From: Hemicentrotus pulcherrimus | Taxonomy: Eukaryota > Echinodermata > Echinoidea > Camarodonta > Strongylocentrotidae | DNA length: 64,000 nt | Direction: 5' to 3' | Assembly: GCA_003118195.1 (NCBI GenBank) | Contig: BEXV01000717.1 | Coordinates: forward strand, 9,009 to 73,008 | Shown: one piece after another, positions 1 through 12,602 of the stretch | Layout: every line of letters begins with the position of its first letter | Position numbering within the stretch: the stretch's first letter is position 1 | The notes under the pieces: generated by a model | Told to the model about the DNA's origin: nothing | The model's database searches: none | What the model saw: the letters and a program-made list of their open reading frames with translations, nothing else | Position numbers and translations under genes: made by a program

Positions 1-1349
1 CCCCCCCCCCCCCACACCCATTAATGGATTAATCTGGATATTGTTCCTCTATCCCCTCTCTTGCGCTTTGTCCCATAGTCATTAATAAATCAGTAATGCT
101 TTTACATTGATCAAAATATTATCGTGATGGGAATTAAACTTACCCACCTTCAACACCGCTTATAGTTATTAAAACAAATGTTTTTATTTGGATTAGAGTA
201 ACACAAAAAGATTTTGATCTGAGTAACTACCCTCAGGGGGCCAATATTATGCTTTTTTGGATGTTAGTTGTACTGCCTTGAGGTGATAAGATATTCAAGG
301 TTTTCTCTGTTTACCTAAGAGCCTACAATTTCAGTCTTCACATGCATATAACCTTTACCTTGTTCTGTTATATAAAATCCCAAATTAAGTTTTTTTTTCC
401 CCTTCTAATATCTCTGCAATTGTAAGGGAAACCTTTTCTATGTTCTTAAGGAACAGAATATCAGTCCAATCAATTTTTCTAAAATTCAACAGGAATACCT
501 TCAGTGAGGAATAAATGTATTGTCTACACTAGTATAAGTAGGGTTTGCTGGAAGAAATGGTATACAGCAATACCCACTTTTAACAAAAACATTACAAAAA
601 GGGTATTGTTTGATAATTTACAAAACAAAAAAATGAATAAATATAATTAAGTAAGGAAAACAAATTTGTAAAACATTATGAAGTTTTTACTTAGCATTTT
701 TATCCATCTTTGTATTGCAGAAGTACTGGGGTACTCGAAACAAAGCATGATGAAGGTTTAAAACTTGAACCAACCCTTCCCTGAATAACAACAGGTTTAA
801 TCCAATCATTTTGACTGAGTATGTAATTTTCTAATATTTACTCAGCCTGCAATTTTCCATTAATAAAAAGTATGATCATAATATTAGTTTTTTAAAATCA
901 TAGTACCGGTAATAAAATAATAACAAATTTAAAAACACAACAAAGTAACAAGAAAAAAACACAACAAGTGGATTCAAATGTAACAGAATACTTACATAAA
1001 ATTAAGGGTGGAAAAATTCCAGTCCAGGTTAGACAAAAGTCATGATCAACATTCACTCAGATTACAAAATCATTTTTTTTAAATCAAAGAAAAAAGAAAA
1101 AAAAATTATAATTTTTGCATGAATTTGGTACATTGCATCCAAGTTGAAAATATTGACTTTTCTTCACAAATCTTGACAAATGGAGTTATACAATTAAAAA
1201 AAATGTTGATAAAGTGATATTTTTCAAAAGGTAAATTTTCTCAATTATAAAAAAGAAAAAAAAATTTGTCTGCAAGAAAATTATTTAATGGTTGGGGTGG
1301 GGTCATATTTTGAGCCTAGCATCAAATCACTACCATGAGTCCCTATATA

Positions 1350-1714
1350 TTAAAGGGATCCGGTAACTTTGTCTCAGATTCTGAAACAAAATCCTAGATT
1401 TAGCTCATGCTGCAATGACAATTATAAACCTTTATGTCAGTCAGGAACCCCATGACTTTTACAAGCCGATCACCTGCCTGATTATCAAGATATTTATGAT
1501 TGGAATTACAAATTTTGAAAACCGTTTGCCTGACGGTTTTCATAACACTACAGTCTATAGGGGAAAACGAATATGGTAAAACCGGTCACTCAAAGATCAT
1601 TGATCATTTTGAAGAGCAATTTTTTGTTGGCTTCAATATTACACCATATCACAGACACTGATAACACGTAGGGCCGTGTACCTCAGATTTAACATTGTTA
1701 CACAATCCCTTTAA
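1350..1714 (+). mobile_element. TTAA-flanked MITE-like element, copy 1
   Basis: The element begins TTAAAGGGATCCGG and ends with ATCCCTTTAA, so its ends are inverted repeats bounded by TTAA. Near-identical copies lie at 59155-59541 (same orientation) and 63169-63554 (inverted), with a partial copy near 40240-40390. It has no coding capacity and contains an internal hairpin around the two halves of AAAACCGT...ACGGTTTT. The TTAA ends suggest mobilisation by a piggyBac-like transposase, but TTAA could also be part of the repeat itself. This copy is about 20 bases shorter than the other two. Confidence 0.75.
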
Positions 1715-3751
1715 GAGTTAAAAGTAATTTTTTGTCTTTAAAAGTTCCGTAAAAAGAATTTCATCATCAAGTTAAATTGTAGGCATGAAGAATACATAAA
1801 CGTTTGTGTTGAACACACATGAACAGAAAACTGTCAGCGTTGGGGCAATTCCATAGTAACGAAATAACCCCAAATCAATCAATTTCTCAAGTTAGATTTG
1901 TTTATCAATGATAAATATACGAAGCAAAATGTTTGGATAGTAAATAGCCATAACTTCAACAAATAATGTCTGATAATTTTTATTTTCATAGCTTCTAATT
2001 TTGGGGATATCCAGTAAACCAAAGTCCATTAGACCAACATTGTTTGTCTCATGAACCTACAGAAGGCCTGTGAGACAGACATTTTGTTCCTTAGCGATGT
2101 CGATTTTCCAGGCCATCAGTCTCATGGGTCCTCAGCTTACTTTCCCAAAGGCCAGTTAACAAAAATTATCCATCTTATTGGGTTGTAGTGTAGCTACTTA
2201 TTTACACAAAATATTTCATTATTTTTTTTTATTTTTTTTTTCCAAAGAAAGTATTTTCTCGTCAGTCTATTTTTCCCCTAGATTTATAAAAGGCCATACA
2301 TTTATACACACTACCTCTTTGAATTATACCTATTCCTTCCGGATTGATAATTGCAAAATGGAGAGCTGCTTGCAAGGAAATAAGAGACATAATATGGGAC
2401 CCCAAATTCAATATCTGGATGGTCTATAAGAAAGTTGCCAATTTGAGTCTCAGCCTCAGGAGTTACATGTTTTTAAAGATTCTTAACTTTCTGATTAATT
2501 GCTGATCTGATTTTCCTTAAACTTTCACTTGGAAAGTGGAGTTTTATTGAAATAAACTCATATCTGGGGTGTACCTCCTTTTTTAATAGAATGTTTGCTT
2601 ACTAAAATGCAACAAAACTTGATCAGGATCAGTATTTGTTGACAAGATCAGTTCGATCAGTCAAGTTGGCAATACTAGAAGGTCACTGCCTGTCACTGCA
2701 AATGACTATTATTCATCAGGGTCGAAGGCCTAATCGCATGATGATGTCATACTCTGAGCTAGAAATCCATTGGCAAGCTTCTCACCGCATGATAAACTAG
2801 TTNAATTTAAAGGTACTATGTCCCATTTGCAGGCCCAAAAATGAAAAAGTTAAATTCCAACTGCATTTGAAAGATAATACTAATTTAGAACTTCCCTAAA
2901 AATGGTGGGGCTTGAAAATGTCTTCAAGTGGGAAAATAACGACTATTAGTCTTGATTTTCAGACAATTGTACCGAATGGTCAAATGTTTTATGCTGCGCA
3001 AAGATTCAATCAGTTTAATCTTGGCCATCACAAGAAGTGGGTTATTGATGTAGACAAATGCTCATATACCCTCTACAACTATTTTCATGTATGTTATTAC
3101 CAAAGTAGATAAAAAGCCAGTCAGTCACTCAATAGTGTCTAACAGTGAAGTCTAGCCAGTAAATAGGTTTCCTTGCATAATTTGAATATGAGGACACTGC
3201 TAATGTTTAAATTTCACAGATATGACATACATGACATATTCATAACTCCTGCAAAGTTCTACAGCATTTGAGGTTGGCTGCAAAAGGGACATAGTACCTT
3301 TAATATTGCTGAAAATAAATCTCAATTAAATGGTTTCAAGTAAATAAATTGTGGCCTAACCCAAAAAATTGTACAAATACAGTATTGCACCTTGGAGTAT
3401 TTATGACAATGGCAAAGTATAGTACAGGTTTACCATACACATTAACTTTTGTCCTTGTATGAGTTAAGGATCCAACTTTAGCAAATTTTATTTTCACTAC
3501 TACTGATGCTGTGCTCTTTGTGCTATTGTACCAATACTTCAAGAAAAAAAAAAATCACTTTTGAAAGTCCCTATAAAATCTTTTATTGCAGTAAAGGATT
3601 TTTAATTGCTAAGAAAAATCAACTTGTTCATTGTTATTGGTGTTAGCACAGATGTTTAAATGAACTGCAAACTGAAAACATGGCCACCAAATGTACAATA
3701 ATATAATAGTTTGGTTTACCCATAATACTTTATGATATAATAGTTTGGTTC

Positions 3752-3905
3752 ACCCAAGGGAGCCTCATCGGCATGAATACTATTCTTCATGTGGGCCCTG
3801 CAATTATTATTTAGCCAGTAATTCCCATGTACCCATTTATATCTTGGTGGATAGTGGCAAATGTGGTTTAATGCCTTGCCAAAGGGCATTAGTTGCAGGC
3901 TGAAT
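3752..3905 (-). repeat. Fragment of tRNA-derived SINE
   Basis: The stretch containing GTACCCATTTAT, TGGCAAATGTGG and CTTGCCAAAGGGCATTAG matches the body of the minus-strand SINE at 28135-28402, piece by piece and in the same order. The tRNA-like head is degraded in this copy. Confidence 0.55.
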
Positions 3906-5581
3906 CCAACCACAACACCAACATACCTTATTTATAAATGCTCCAGTCAAACTATATCTACATGTATATCTATCTGTACGCAGCCATCGGCTAATGACTT
4001 TTCATAGTGCATAGAGATGTTATAATCATCAAAATATGCATAAGAGTCTAGTTTGGCTCAGCAAGTCAAGGAAGTCTGAAACTATTTTACACTCCAAGCT
4101 AATTGTCATGCATCAAATGTAAATTCTGAAATATAAGTGCTGACCCGAGCTAAAATTACTTATGCAAACCACTAAAGGGAATTAATCATCTTTACTCAAT
4201 ATTGTTATGAACATTGCTCAAAACGAATGGCTAATATATTATAAATACCTAATAGAGTCAAATTTAATATTTATATTATCTTATCTGCAAACTAACGTTA
4301 TTCACTTGGCTGAATACCAACATAAATGGTCGGATTGCTTAAAACAAGTACAAGTATATTCACTTTAAATTTTGTTGATGAAATATCTCCCCCCCCCCCT
4401 CATATTTGTAAAAGACAAGGTCTTCAGTTGAAAACTGGAAAAGTGGAGCTTATTCACTACTAGGGATGGAGAAAAAAAAAGGAAAATGGATTGACTCTAG
4501 TCTAATGCATCACCTTACTACCTTCATCAACTCCTAGTTCTTCAATACAGTAATGTAACTGCAGTAAAGGAACTACAGAATTGTGATCTCAGCCATGTTA
4601 AGGCTCACACTTTTGCTACTAATACTCTTCTTTTCAATGCAACAGCTTTAAAATTGCAGGTAGACCTCTTTTTTTAGATTCCTGAAATTCTCTTGCAATC
4701 TCTGGTTAGATGACAGCAGCCGATCAGCAAACACCTGTGTGACTTTATAATGGGGAGGAAAGAGATGCATGTAAACAATGAAACTTCAAATGTTATGGAA
4801 CTACAGCTGTACTGTGATAGTTTATACATAAATAGATAAATAATATCTAGGTCATGTCAATGAGACCGACACCAGCCTGAACAGAAAACTTTCATAACTA
4901 TGACCAAGTAAAGGTTGATTTAGAATATGTTTGGAATCGGGGACAGTGGAGTGACCAAGGTATAATTTAAGGCTTTTTCTGACATGGCACAAGAGACCAT
5001 CACAAAAAAATTTGCCAGTCTTTTTACTTGTAAATGAATAGCAACTGCGCCAAACAAGAACTTGCATGTTTTCACCGAGCTTCGTGTTATAAAATACAGA
5101 AACATAAAGCCTATTACACTAGACATCATAACAAATATTTTGAAACGCCACGGTTTTGCTGCGTCATATCCAAGCGAGCATTTACTTTAATCCATAAGTG
5201 CAAGTTGAAACTAGTAACTACACTGCAGTAATGATCAAGACTTGTGTGCCGTTATAGTATGCTACATGTACTTATCTAAAAACATTTATTTTTCAATATT
5301 ATCCATAGCTACAAGTAATTGACTCTGGCCGCAAGCAGATATAAAAGAATCCAGGTCATTAGTGCCTAATGACATGTATTGTATTAACATTCTTCATATC
5401 TTCTATACAGAGTGCCAAAAGGCAGTAAGCTAATATTATTTCATGTTAAGATAATGCCCACTGGCACCTGCAAGGTGATGTTTATTCATTGTCACCTAAC
5501 CTTTTGTTTATACAAAAACAAACAAAGTTTATCCGAAAGCAATGCCTGCTCTTTCAACATAAAAAATCAGAATCATATTCA

Positions 5582-5800
5582 GGCGCGACAGCTCAGTAGG
5601 TAGAGCAGTGGTCTTGTAATCCGGCAACCTGGGTTCGAAACCAAAGCGATGAGCTAGTGCACTTTGGTAAGGCATTAATCCTCATTACCAAGTCTCTTGG
5701 AGAGGACTTAAAGCCGTTGGTCATCTGGTTGCTTACTAACAAGCATTTATGCTTTCTTAGCAGTCAGGTAAAATAACCACCAGTATATAATCTGCAGATG
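5582..5800 (+). mobile_element. tRNA-Thr-derived SINE
   Basis: The head has an A-box-like GCTCAGTAGGTAGAGC and a B-box GGGTTCGAAAC, with a CTTGTAA anticodon-type loop (TGT, threonine). The anticodon stem does not pair and no matching acceptor stem is present, so it is not a functional tRNA gene. The unrelated tail (CTTTGGTAAGGCATTAATCC and onward) is what is expected for a Pol III SINE. The right boundary is uncertain. Confidence 0.75.
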
Positions 5801-6340
5801 GTAAGTGGTAAGTAAGTGGCATGAAAAGTGGTTAAGAATGTTGTGTTGACCTCAAACAGCTCTGCTTCTATAGTCTTATCGCCCTTGCATTACAATGATG
5901 TTACAAAGTCTTGACTCGTGCAGTTGAAATGAAATCACTTGGAAATAAGAGGAATAACAGGAATTCAATTTTCATTCACATACAGTCATACAACCATTTT
6001 AATCTTCGTACTAAAATCACTATGTGTAAGTAAACAAGCTGCAATATGCATTGTAAAGTGTCATTAATTAATCATCTGCATATCTTGGTTTATAATAGTT
6101 ATGGAAATCAAATATGCAGGATATATCATTGATGTATTGAATATTCATGTCCAATACCAAAGAGCAGTATTTAACATAATTTCCATCAGCCCTGTTTTCC
6201 ACTAGTTTAGTTTCGAAGCTAGAAATGAATCTCAGTCATGTCTACCACACAGACAGCCTGTTTTAAGTTTCTTTGTTATACTCAACTTTATACCAAGCTG
6301 AATTTATCCAAGAATTGGGTTCAATTCTTCATATATAATA

Positions 6341-6425
6341 TAATAATAAAATAATATTCTGCTTTTATATAGCACTTAATACATCGATGATGTCTCAAAG
6401 CGCTTTACAGATATATTATTACCAC
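6341..6425 (+). repeat. SINE-tail-like dispersed motif
   Basis: The stretch around TTTATATAGCACTTAATAC followed by CTCAAAGCGCTTTACAG resembles, in reverse, the motif near 35045-35090 (AAAGTGCTCAGAAATG, TTAAGTGCTATA). It looks like a shared tail of SINE-type repeats. No function is implied. Confidence 0.45.
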
Positions 6426-9400
6426 AGCTTGCCCACAAACAATATGGGTTTCGGCCAATATAAAATGCACTTCGTATCTTGCATGAAGTTCAATCGTTAT
6501 ACTAGAGTAGTTTTCTTCTCAGTTCCGACAAGACACACATTTCTTCTATAGTGACAAAAAGATAATTACAAGTTCAATATTTTAACATGCAATTGATTTA
6601 AATAAGGGGGAAGCAGGACACATATATATCATGCAGATCTATCAACTGCTTTGTTGGGTAGTGGTTAAAACTGTTGTCAGATGGTGATCTCGAAAAATAG
6701 CTCTGCCCTCGAGAAGAAGTTGAGGCGAATACATGTACATGTAGTACCCAAGATCACACAAGGACTACAGTTTAAACAGTGACCCAAAAATAAGCACTCA
6801 ATATTTGTTATATACACCACAAACATGTGGATCATTTAAAATACGGAAATATGTCCTGTACATGGGAATTCTATACATCTGATTTTCCAATGGTTCAGAA
6901 GTTAAATAATCAAAGGGCGGAGCAAAACATCTGTGTTTTAGTATCAAATGTTAAATTGATGCACATTCATTGCGACTTTGGTTCGTCCCCCAAAAAGTGG
7001 TAATGACAAGGCTTCAATTGTTAACCATTGCTCTTCACTCGTGAAATAATATTCATTCTTTTTTAAAGCATACAGTTCTTATGAAAACAATGGAGTAACA
7101 TATCAACACATGTGATATTCAACTCCTCAAATTTACTTGATGAAATAATGATTCAGAGTGGCTGCTAAAGAATGTGTTCAGAGGAAGCATTCAATGATAC
7201 AAAATCTTAAAAGACCTTCATATTTTCTATGTTTAGTGTTGAGACTTCACAATGTGGGTATTCAAAGGACGAAGTCAGATTTAAATGATATTTAAGCCAT
7301 TGATGCATTGTTCTATTATCTGTTGATAGCCAGAAAGGAGTATCTCCTTGCTCAATAATGTTTAAAATTTCACATGATTCAAGACTATCTCTTTCCAAAG
7401 TTGCCAGAATTCAACAGTCTTTACCATACGTATCATGTTTAGAGCCAGAAGGGCATTAACTAAGATCATTTTACACATAGTTAAGCCCTTGTGGCTCCAA
7501 AGGGATGATACAGTTGGGTCAATACTTAGTTCCAGCATAAATACTTACCAGTGATGAAAGGCAGACACACAACGATTTGTCCCAACAAATTCCATTATCA
7601 ATCCCTAGCCCTGCTTTTTAATTTGTTCGCTGTCTTAAAGTTTTATTAGGATTATTATTATTAAGTCATTTTCCCCATTAATACCAACAAATTGCTACCT
7701 TTCTCGTTTATTTTTCATTCTCTAGGCCTGTTCTTCATATCCACTAAATATTGGAAGAATATCAAATAAACTGATAACGATTTGGAGAAGAAAAAAAAAC
7801 AACATACAAAGATGACAAAGTCATTCATTTCTTCCAAATACTCTATGCATTATGAGACCTCTCAAACGCAAACTCTGCTCAGAAATGGCCGAGGTTAACT
7901 AACAACCCCCCCTCCCCCAGATTAGTAATCATAATTAAGAAGTGTTGCTATAATTGAGTAAACCAATTACGCTCATGTTCTTTTCCCGTGTCTTTAATTT
8001 TATCGTCTGGAACAATCATTAAAATCATTGATTATCAATTAGAAAATAAATAAAACATTCTGCCAACAAATTAATTGATTTTCCCCTTAAATTTGTTTTG
8101 AGTGAAAATCTCAATATCAACTACTAAGTACTCATTTAACAGAAACTAACTACTGGTACTGTTTTGGTAAATTATAAATATCAAGTTAGAATAAAACTTC
8201 TTGCAAATTTCCTCTTGTTAGGTATATCTGTTTTCTCCATGACAATCATTCTCGTGCTGGAGGAATATCAAGAATAATGAACTAATTCTATATATTGCTT
8301 TGAACACTTGGTTAAAGATGACAGATTGGCTCTCTTGGTTGATATGTGACACCTCAAACAGGGTGGGAAATTAAAACATGTAAAAGTGAAACTTGAAAGG
8401 AGAATGAAATGATGTGGGCGAAGCATAATGCCTCTTGTTAGTGATGTCCGGGGCTTGCTCAAATGCTCTTTGGTGGAATCTAAGCCATAATTTGGAGTAT
8501 TTTCAAACAATTCTTTTGACTATGAATTCTAATCCGTCACAAATTGCCAAACATGTCAATTCAAAATTCAAACCGGTAGCTGTCATATTTTAAAACCCCT
8601 CGAAGATCATCCTCTCTCCTACACATATGAAGATATATTAAAAGAGATAAGACTACATACACACAAACAGTAAAGAGAGAACATGGAGAGAAAACATGGG
8701 AGGATGGATACATACACAAATCAAAAGTAAAATCAAATTGATATCAATTCAGATAGAGAAAATGAAAAGGAAGAGCGGTGGAATCAACAAGAATAAAGAG
8801 AGAAAAGAAGCATAAGAAAAATAGGGTCATGGAAAATGTTGTGAATAATGGTACAAGGAAATAATAATTACATATTGAGTAACGGTAGGATAACAAGGAA
8901 ATAATTGACATATTGAGTAACAGAAGGATTACAATACCTGACTAACATCAAATTGAAGAACAGCAGAGAGTGACAAAGAAAATATAGAAAAGAAGAGAGC
9001 TCACGTCAGTTGTGATATACATTTACAATCAAAATAATGAATGATACATCTAATGACTGAGAGGGAGAGAGAGAGAGAGAGAAACACACAGATAAAACTT
9101 CATATTGGACGAGGAAATAAACAGTTCTGACTTCTCAAAGATGTCCACAGCTTGAATTTACAGGATACTCTTGCCACAAAAATTCAAAATGGTGTCCCAG
9201 TGTTAAAGTGGGCATTTACACTGCAGTGCAAGCACAAATCATCAGTTTTTCTCATATTCCAGAGTTTTTTGCCAGAAGTGGCTAGACATCTAAAATAACA
9301 ATAAACATGACAAAAATCCAGCTTCTGGATTATATTTTTTTTGTTAAATGCAAGATGAAACCCTGTTAGTTTTGCAGTGTAAGTGCTCGCTCTTAAAACA

Positions 9401-12068
9401 CTGGTAAATTATTTTGATTTTGCTCACGTGGCTCTCCTTGCCTTCGTGCTATCACATGCAGAGCAGCAATCACCGACGCTTTCCCAGTAGTGTAAATGAT
9501 ATTTAAAAAATTACAATTTTTTTGGTAATGTAAATGGGCGAAATGACCATTAAAAAACATGCTAGCCTGAGGATATTTCAACCACAACTAAATGCAGTTT
9601 GCTTAGGCTGCAAATAAACATATCAACCTTGCCTTTGTGGGTATTACACTCAAAAAATCTGCACATTCTGGCGAGTAAAGGAAATTATTCTAGTAATTGC
9701 TGGAATTAACTCACTTGAAGAGCCATGAAGCACCGAGATTCATAACATAATCCTTATGAGCTATTACCTTTACAATTTCTATTACATCACACTATAGCAT
9801 TGAACACCCGGTTTCTTTCATGAACCTTTTCCATAAACATTGCAAGTGAAAACACTTTTGTGGGCCAACAACCCTACATGCACCTTTCTTTCTTTTTACA
9901 TTACTTTCCTGTCTCACTTTCCTCATTCTCTCTCCTCTATTTCCCCCTTCCTTCTCTCCCCCTTCTTCATTCTCCGACTTTTCCACTCCTTTTGTTCTTC
10001 TTCCTCACTGGCACACTTATTATATGAGAAATGTATTTTTTACATTCATTTAAACTGAACTTTTACAGCTTCTTTGACAAAAACTCCTTCATCTGCTAAT
10101 ATTTACTCTTTGAAAATCATTCCTCTCACTCTCTCATTACTGAATCTTCAACTTGCACCTCGTGCTTAAGTTTGCCTTATAATTAATCTGGAGGATATTT
10201 CAATATATCTCACAAAAGCAATTATAATGAGGGGGATAACAAAAAAAGGGGGATATACAATGGTGACTGAAGTCAGTTGGAGTACATGATAAATGTAGAA
10301 AAATGCAAGCTCCATCCTTGCACTGTAAACAAGATCACCTTTAAAGTTCCTCAAATTCTGTTTTGTTTTCCTAAATGCAACTAAAGATACACATGTGAGC
10401 AGAAAAAGCCTCATTTTTATGGCATTTCTCAGACTAATTATAGTTTCCTTTTCAATATTATAAACCAAAGAGGGGTTGACAAAGAAGAATCTACATGTAT
10501 ATGAAGAATCTTCATACACTTCGGAAATAAAGGAAAGTCTAAATCTCAATGTTACTATAAAAAAAACTTCACTAACCTCTACTTGTAAAGAGTAAAACCC
10601 CATCGCCCCCCCCCCTTCATACAACCCTACCCCCAACAAGATCCTTTGTCATCTGCAGCCTGTTAGTACATTTTGTTACTGTATCTTTTAGATGCAAAAC
10701 AGATAATGTCCTTTTTCCATCATTATCAATATTTTTAATATTTTAAAAAAAAACCCACAACCAAACAAGGACTTGGCAAGTTGGCATCCTCAAAAATGTA
10801 TAACCCATGTTCCAATTATGTGATGACAGGCTGCAGAAGGCAATAGAAGATTGAAGCAAAGTGATAAAAGCAATGTCAAGCAAGACCAGTTCATCTTACA
10901 AACAACGTTCCACATATTTATTATACGCTTATTACCACAAGATACATCACAAGATCGTCAAAAACAACAGCTAAAAACATGGTATAATACTCAAGTATCC
11001 AATTCTTTCCCTAAAAGCTTAAAATATCGTCATTCATGAACAACGAGGTTACTATGTAAATCAGAAAACACAAAAACAAAACTTTTTTTCCAATGCCAAC
11101 GTAATTCCACGAAACTATGCTTTTGAACATGATCAATTCTGTAGGCCTACATAAAATTCATATTAACTAAGAAATAGTCATGTGCACCGTGATCCATTGT
11201 ACATATTCCTTCCATTTACATAAATATTTTTGATTTTTGATTTTTTTTTTTTGCCACATTTTTTCTCTCCTCATTGTACACCTACTGCAAATCAAGTTTC
11301 AAAATCACCCTTATAATAGGCAACTAACAAAAAGTGATTACATATGGCAAACGGCTGCACATATTTATATACAAAAGCTTACACAAACTGTCTGGGAGTA
11401 TCAAGGATGTTAAGGAAATCGAATACTTGTATGTACAAAAATATATCAAAACTGATTAAAAGCTGAAACATACTGACTAGTCAGTTTTTTTAGAACTAAT
11501 TTTTATGATTTTTATGGTGCATATTTACATGCTAGTTTATGAGAATAAAATGAGATAAGACATCTTCAGAAATGAATTTTGTGCAATAGTTATGGCCCCA
11601 GCACTTGCAGTCCTATATCTTTTCCTTCTTGTTCAAAATCAGAGCAAGACCATTTGGAAGGGGGACAAGAACCAAAAGGAAATTAAAAAAATTGTCGAGA
11701 AATATTTACAAAATAGTTATTGAAGGCTGACAAATCTACCAAATTTGTTGGTCTGGGAATCTTTTGCGATTGACTGCAAAAAAATACCAATGTTGAAGGC
11801 AGATCTTTTGTTCAGCACGTTCTACATGTATCTAGTCTTGAATCAAAATGAGTCATTTTAAAATTAAGTTTCCATCATTACTTACAAGGGATGCAGGAAA
11901 CATCATGTATGGGGATTATTTGTTATCAATGTCAGACTATGAAATTTCATGTCCCTTCTCTTGGCAGATGATTCCATCAAAGCTGACTTGTTACTACTCA
12001 GGCTCCGAATGTCTAAGCTTATCAATAAGAATGATCAGGATTCTGAAAAAACTGTTTTTCCTTGACAT

Positions 12069-12602
12069 CTAGAAGCGACGCATGCGCTTGGCCATGTAGT
12101 CATCACGGCGTTCCATACGGCCACGGTCACCACCACGGTCGTCTCTTCGCTCCACCGGCATCCTTCCTCTTCCTTCATCCATAGGGGGGCGGTTTGGTCC
12201 TCCCCTGCCACCAAAGTTACCAGGTCCTCCCGGTCCTCCTCCGCCTCCTCCCATGTTAGGTCCTGGTCCACCTTGGTTTGGGCCTCGTCCTCCCTGGGCT
12301 GGGCCACGTCCCCCTTGGGCTGGGCCTCGTCCGCCCTGGGCTTGGCCACGGCCGCCCTGTGGTGTGCCACCACGTCCACCCTGTGGAGAGCCAACCTGAC
12401 CACTACCTGGGGCACTGCCAAGAACTCCTGGGGCACCTGGACCACCTCGGTTAGCACTCTGGCCTCCTCCTTGGTTACCTCCTTGGTTTCCTCCTTGACC
12501 TCCACCGTTGCCGCCTCCGCTAGGAAGAGGACCACCTTGGTTGGGTCCACGATTCTGGCCATTATTGAAGCCACCGCCTGGTTGATCAAACCTACTTTGA
12601 CG
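12069..12602 (-). CDS. NONO: DBHS terminal coding exon 7 (Gly-rich RGG tail, stop)
   Basis: The acceptor is AATAAACAG. The frame runs [20 protein letters not shown], then Gly/Gln/Asn-rich sequence, then QGGRGPA-type repeats, and ends [14 protein letters not shown] followed by TAG. The phase fits exon 6. A longer overlapping minus-strand frame and a plus-strand frame here are by-products of the GC-rich repeats. Confidence 0.88.
   Translation of the reverse strand, partial: RQSRFDQPGGGFNNGQNRGPNQGGPLPSGGGNGGGQGGNQGGNQGGGQSANRGGPGAPGVLGSAPGSGQVGSPQGGRGGTPQGGRGQAQGGRGPAQGGRGPAQGGRGPNQGGPGPNMGGGGGGPGGPGNFGGRGGPNRPPMDEGRGRMPVERRDDRGGDRGRMERRDDYMAKRMRRF

Larger units (their letters stand above)
1..12068. 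other. Gene-poor 3' flank of the DBHS gene
   Basis: No open frame here has recognisable protein similarity or a coding-like splice pattern; the longest (minus strand, about 10.2-10.6 kb) is AT-rich low-complexity translation. The part just below 12068 is probably the 3' UTR of the minus-strand DBHS gene. A minus-strand AATAAA (TTTATT on plus) lies at 10917-10922, which would give a UTR of about 1.1 kb, but this is only a candidate. The rest holds dispersed repeats listed separately, a poly-C run at 1-13, a GA run near 9063-9083 and a single N at 2803 that may mark a contig join. Confidence 0.5.

Noticed and set aside
5582..5652. Functional tRNA-Thr gene
   Set aside because: A and B boxes and a TGT anticodon loop are present, but the anticodon stem and acceptor stem do not pair and an unrelated tail follows; it is a SINE head.
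10166..10639. 157-aa minus-strand frame as a small gene
   Set aside because: AT-rich, Phe/Ile/Val-rich composition with no recognised domain, no splice context and a position in the DBHS 3' flank; chance frame.
12035..12589. 184-aa minus-strand frame overlapping the DBHS last exon
   Set aside because: It is another frame of the GC-rich Gly/Gln repeat. The spliced frame ending in RMRRF fits exon 6 phase and family sequence.
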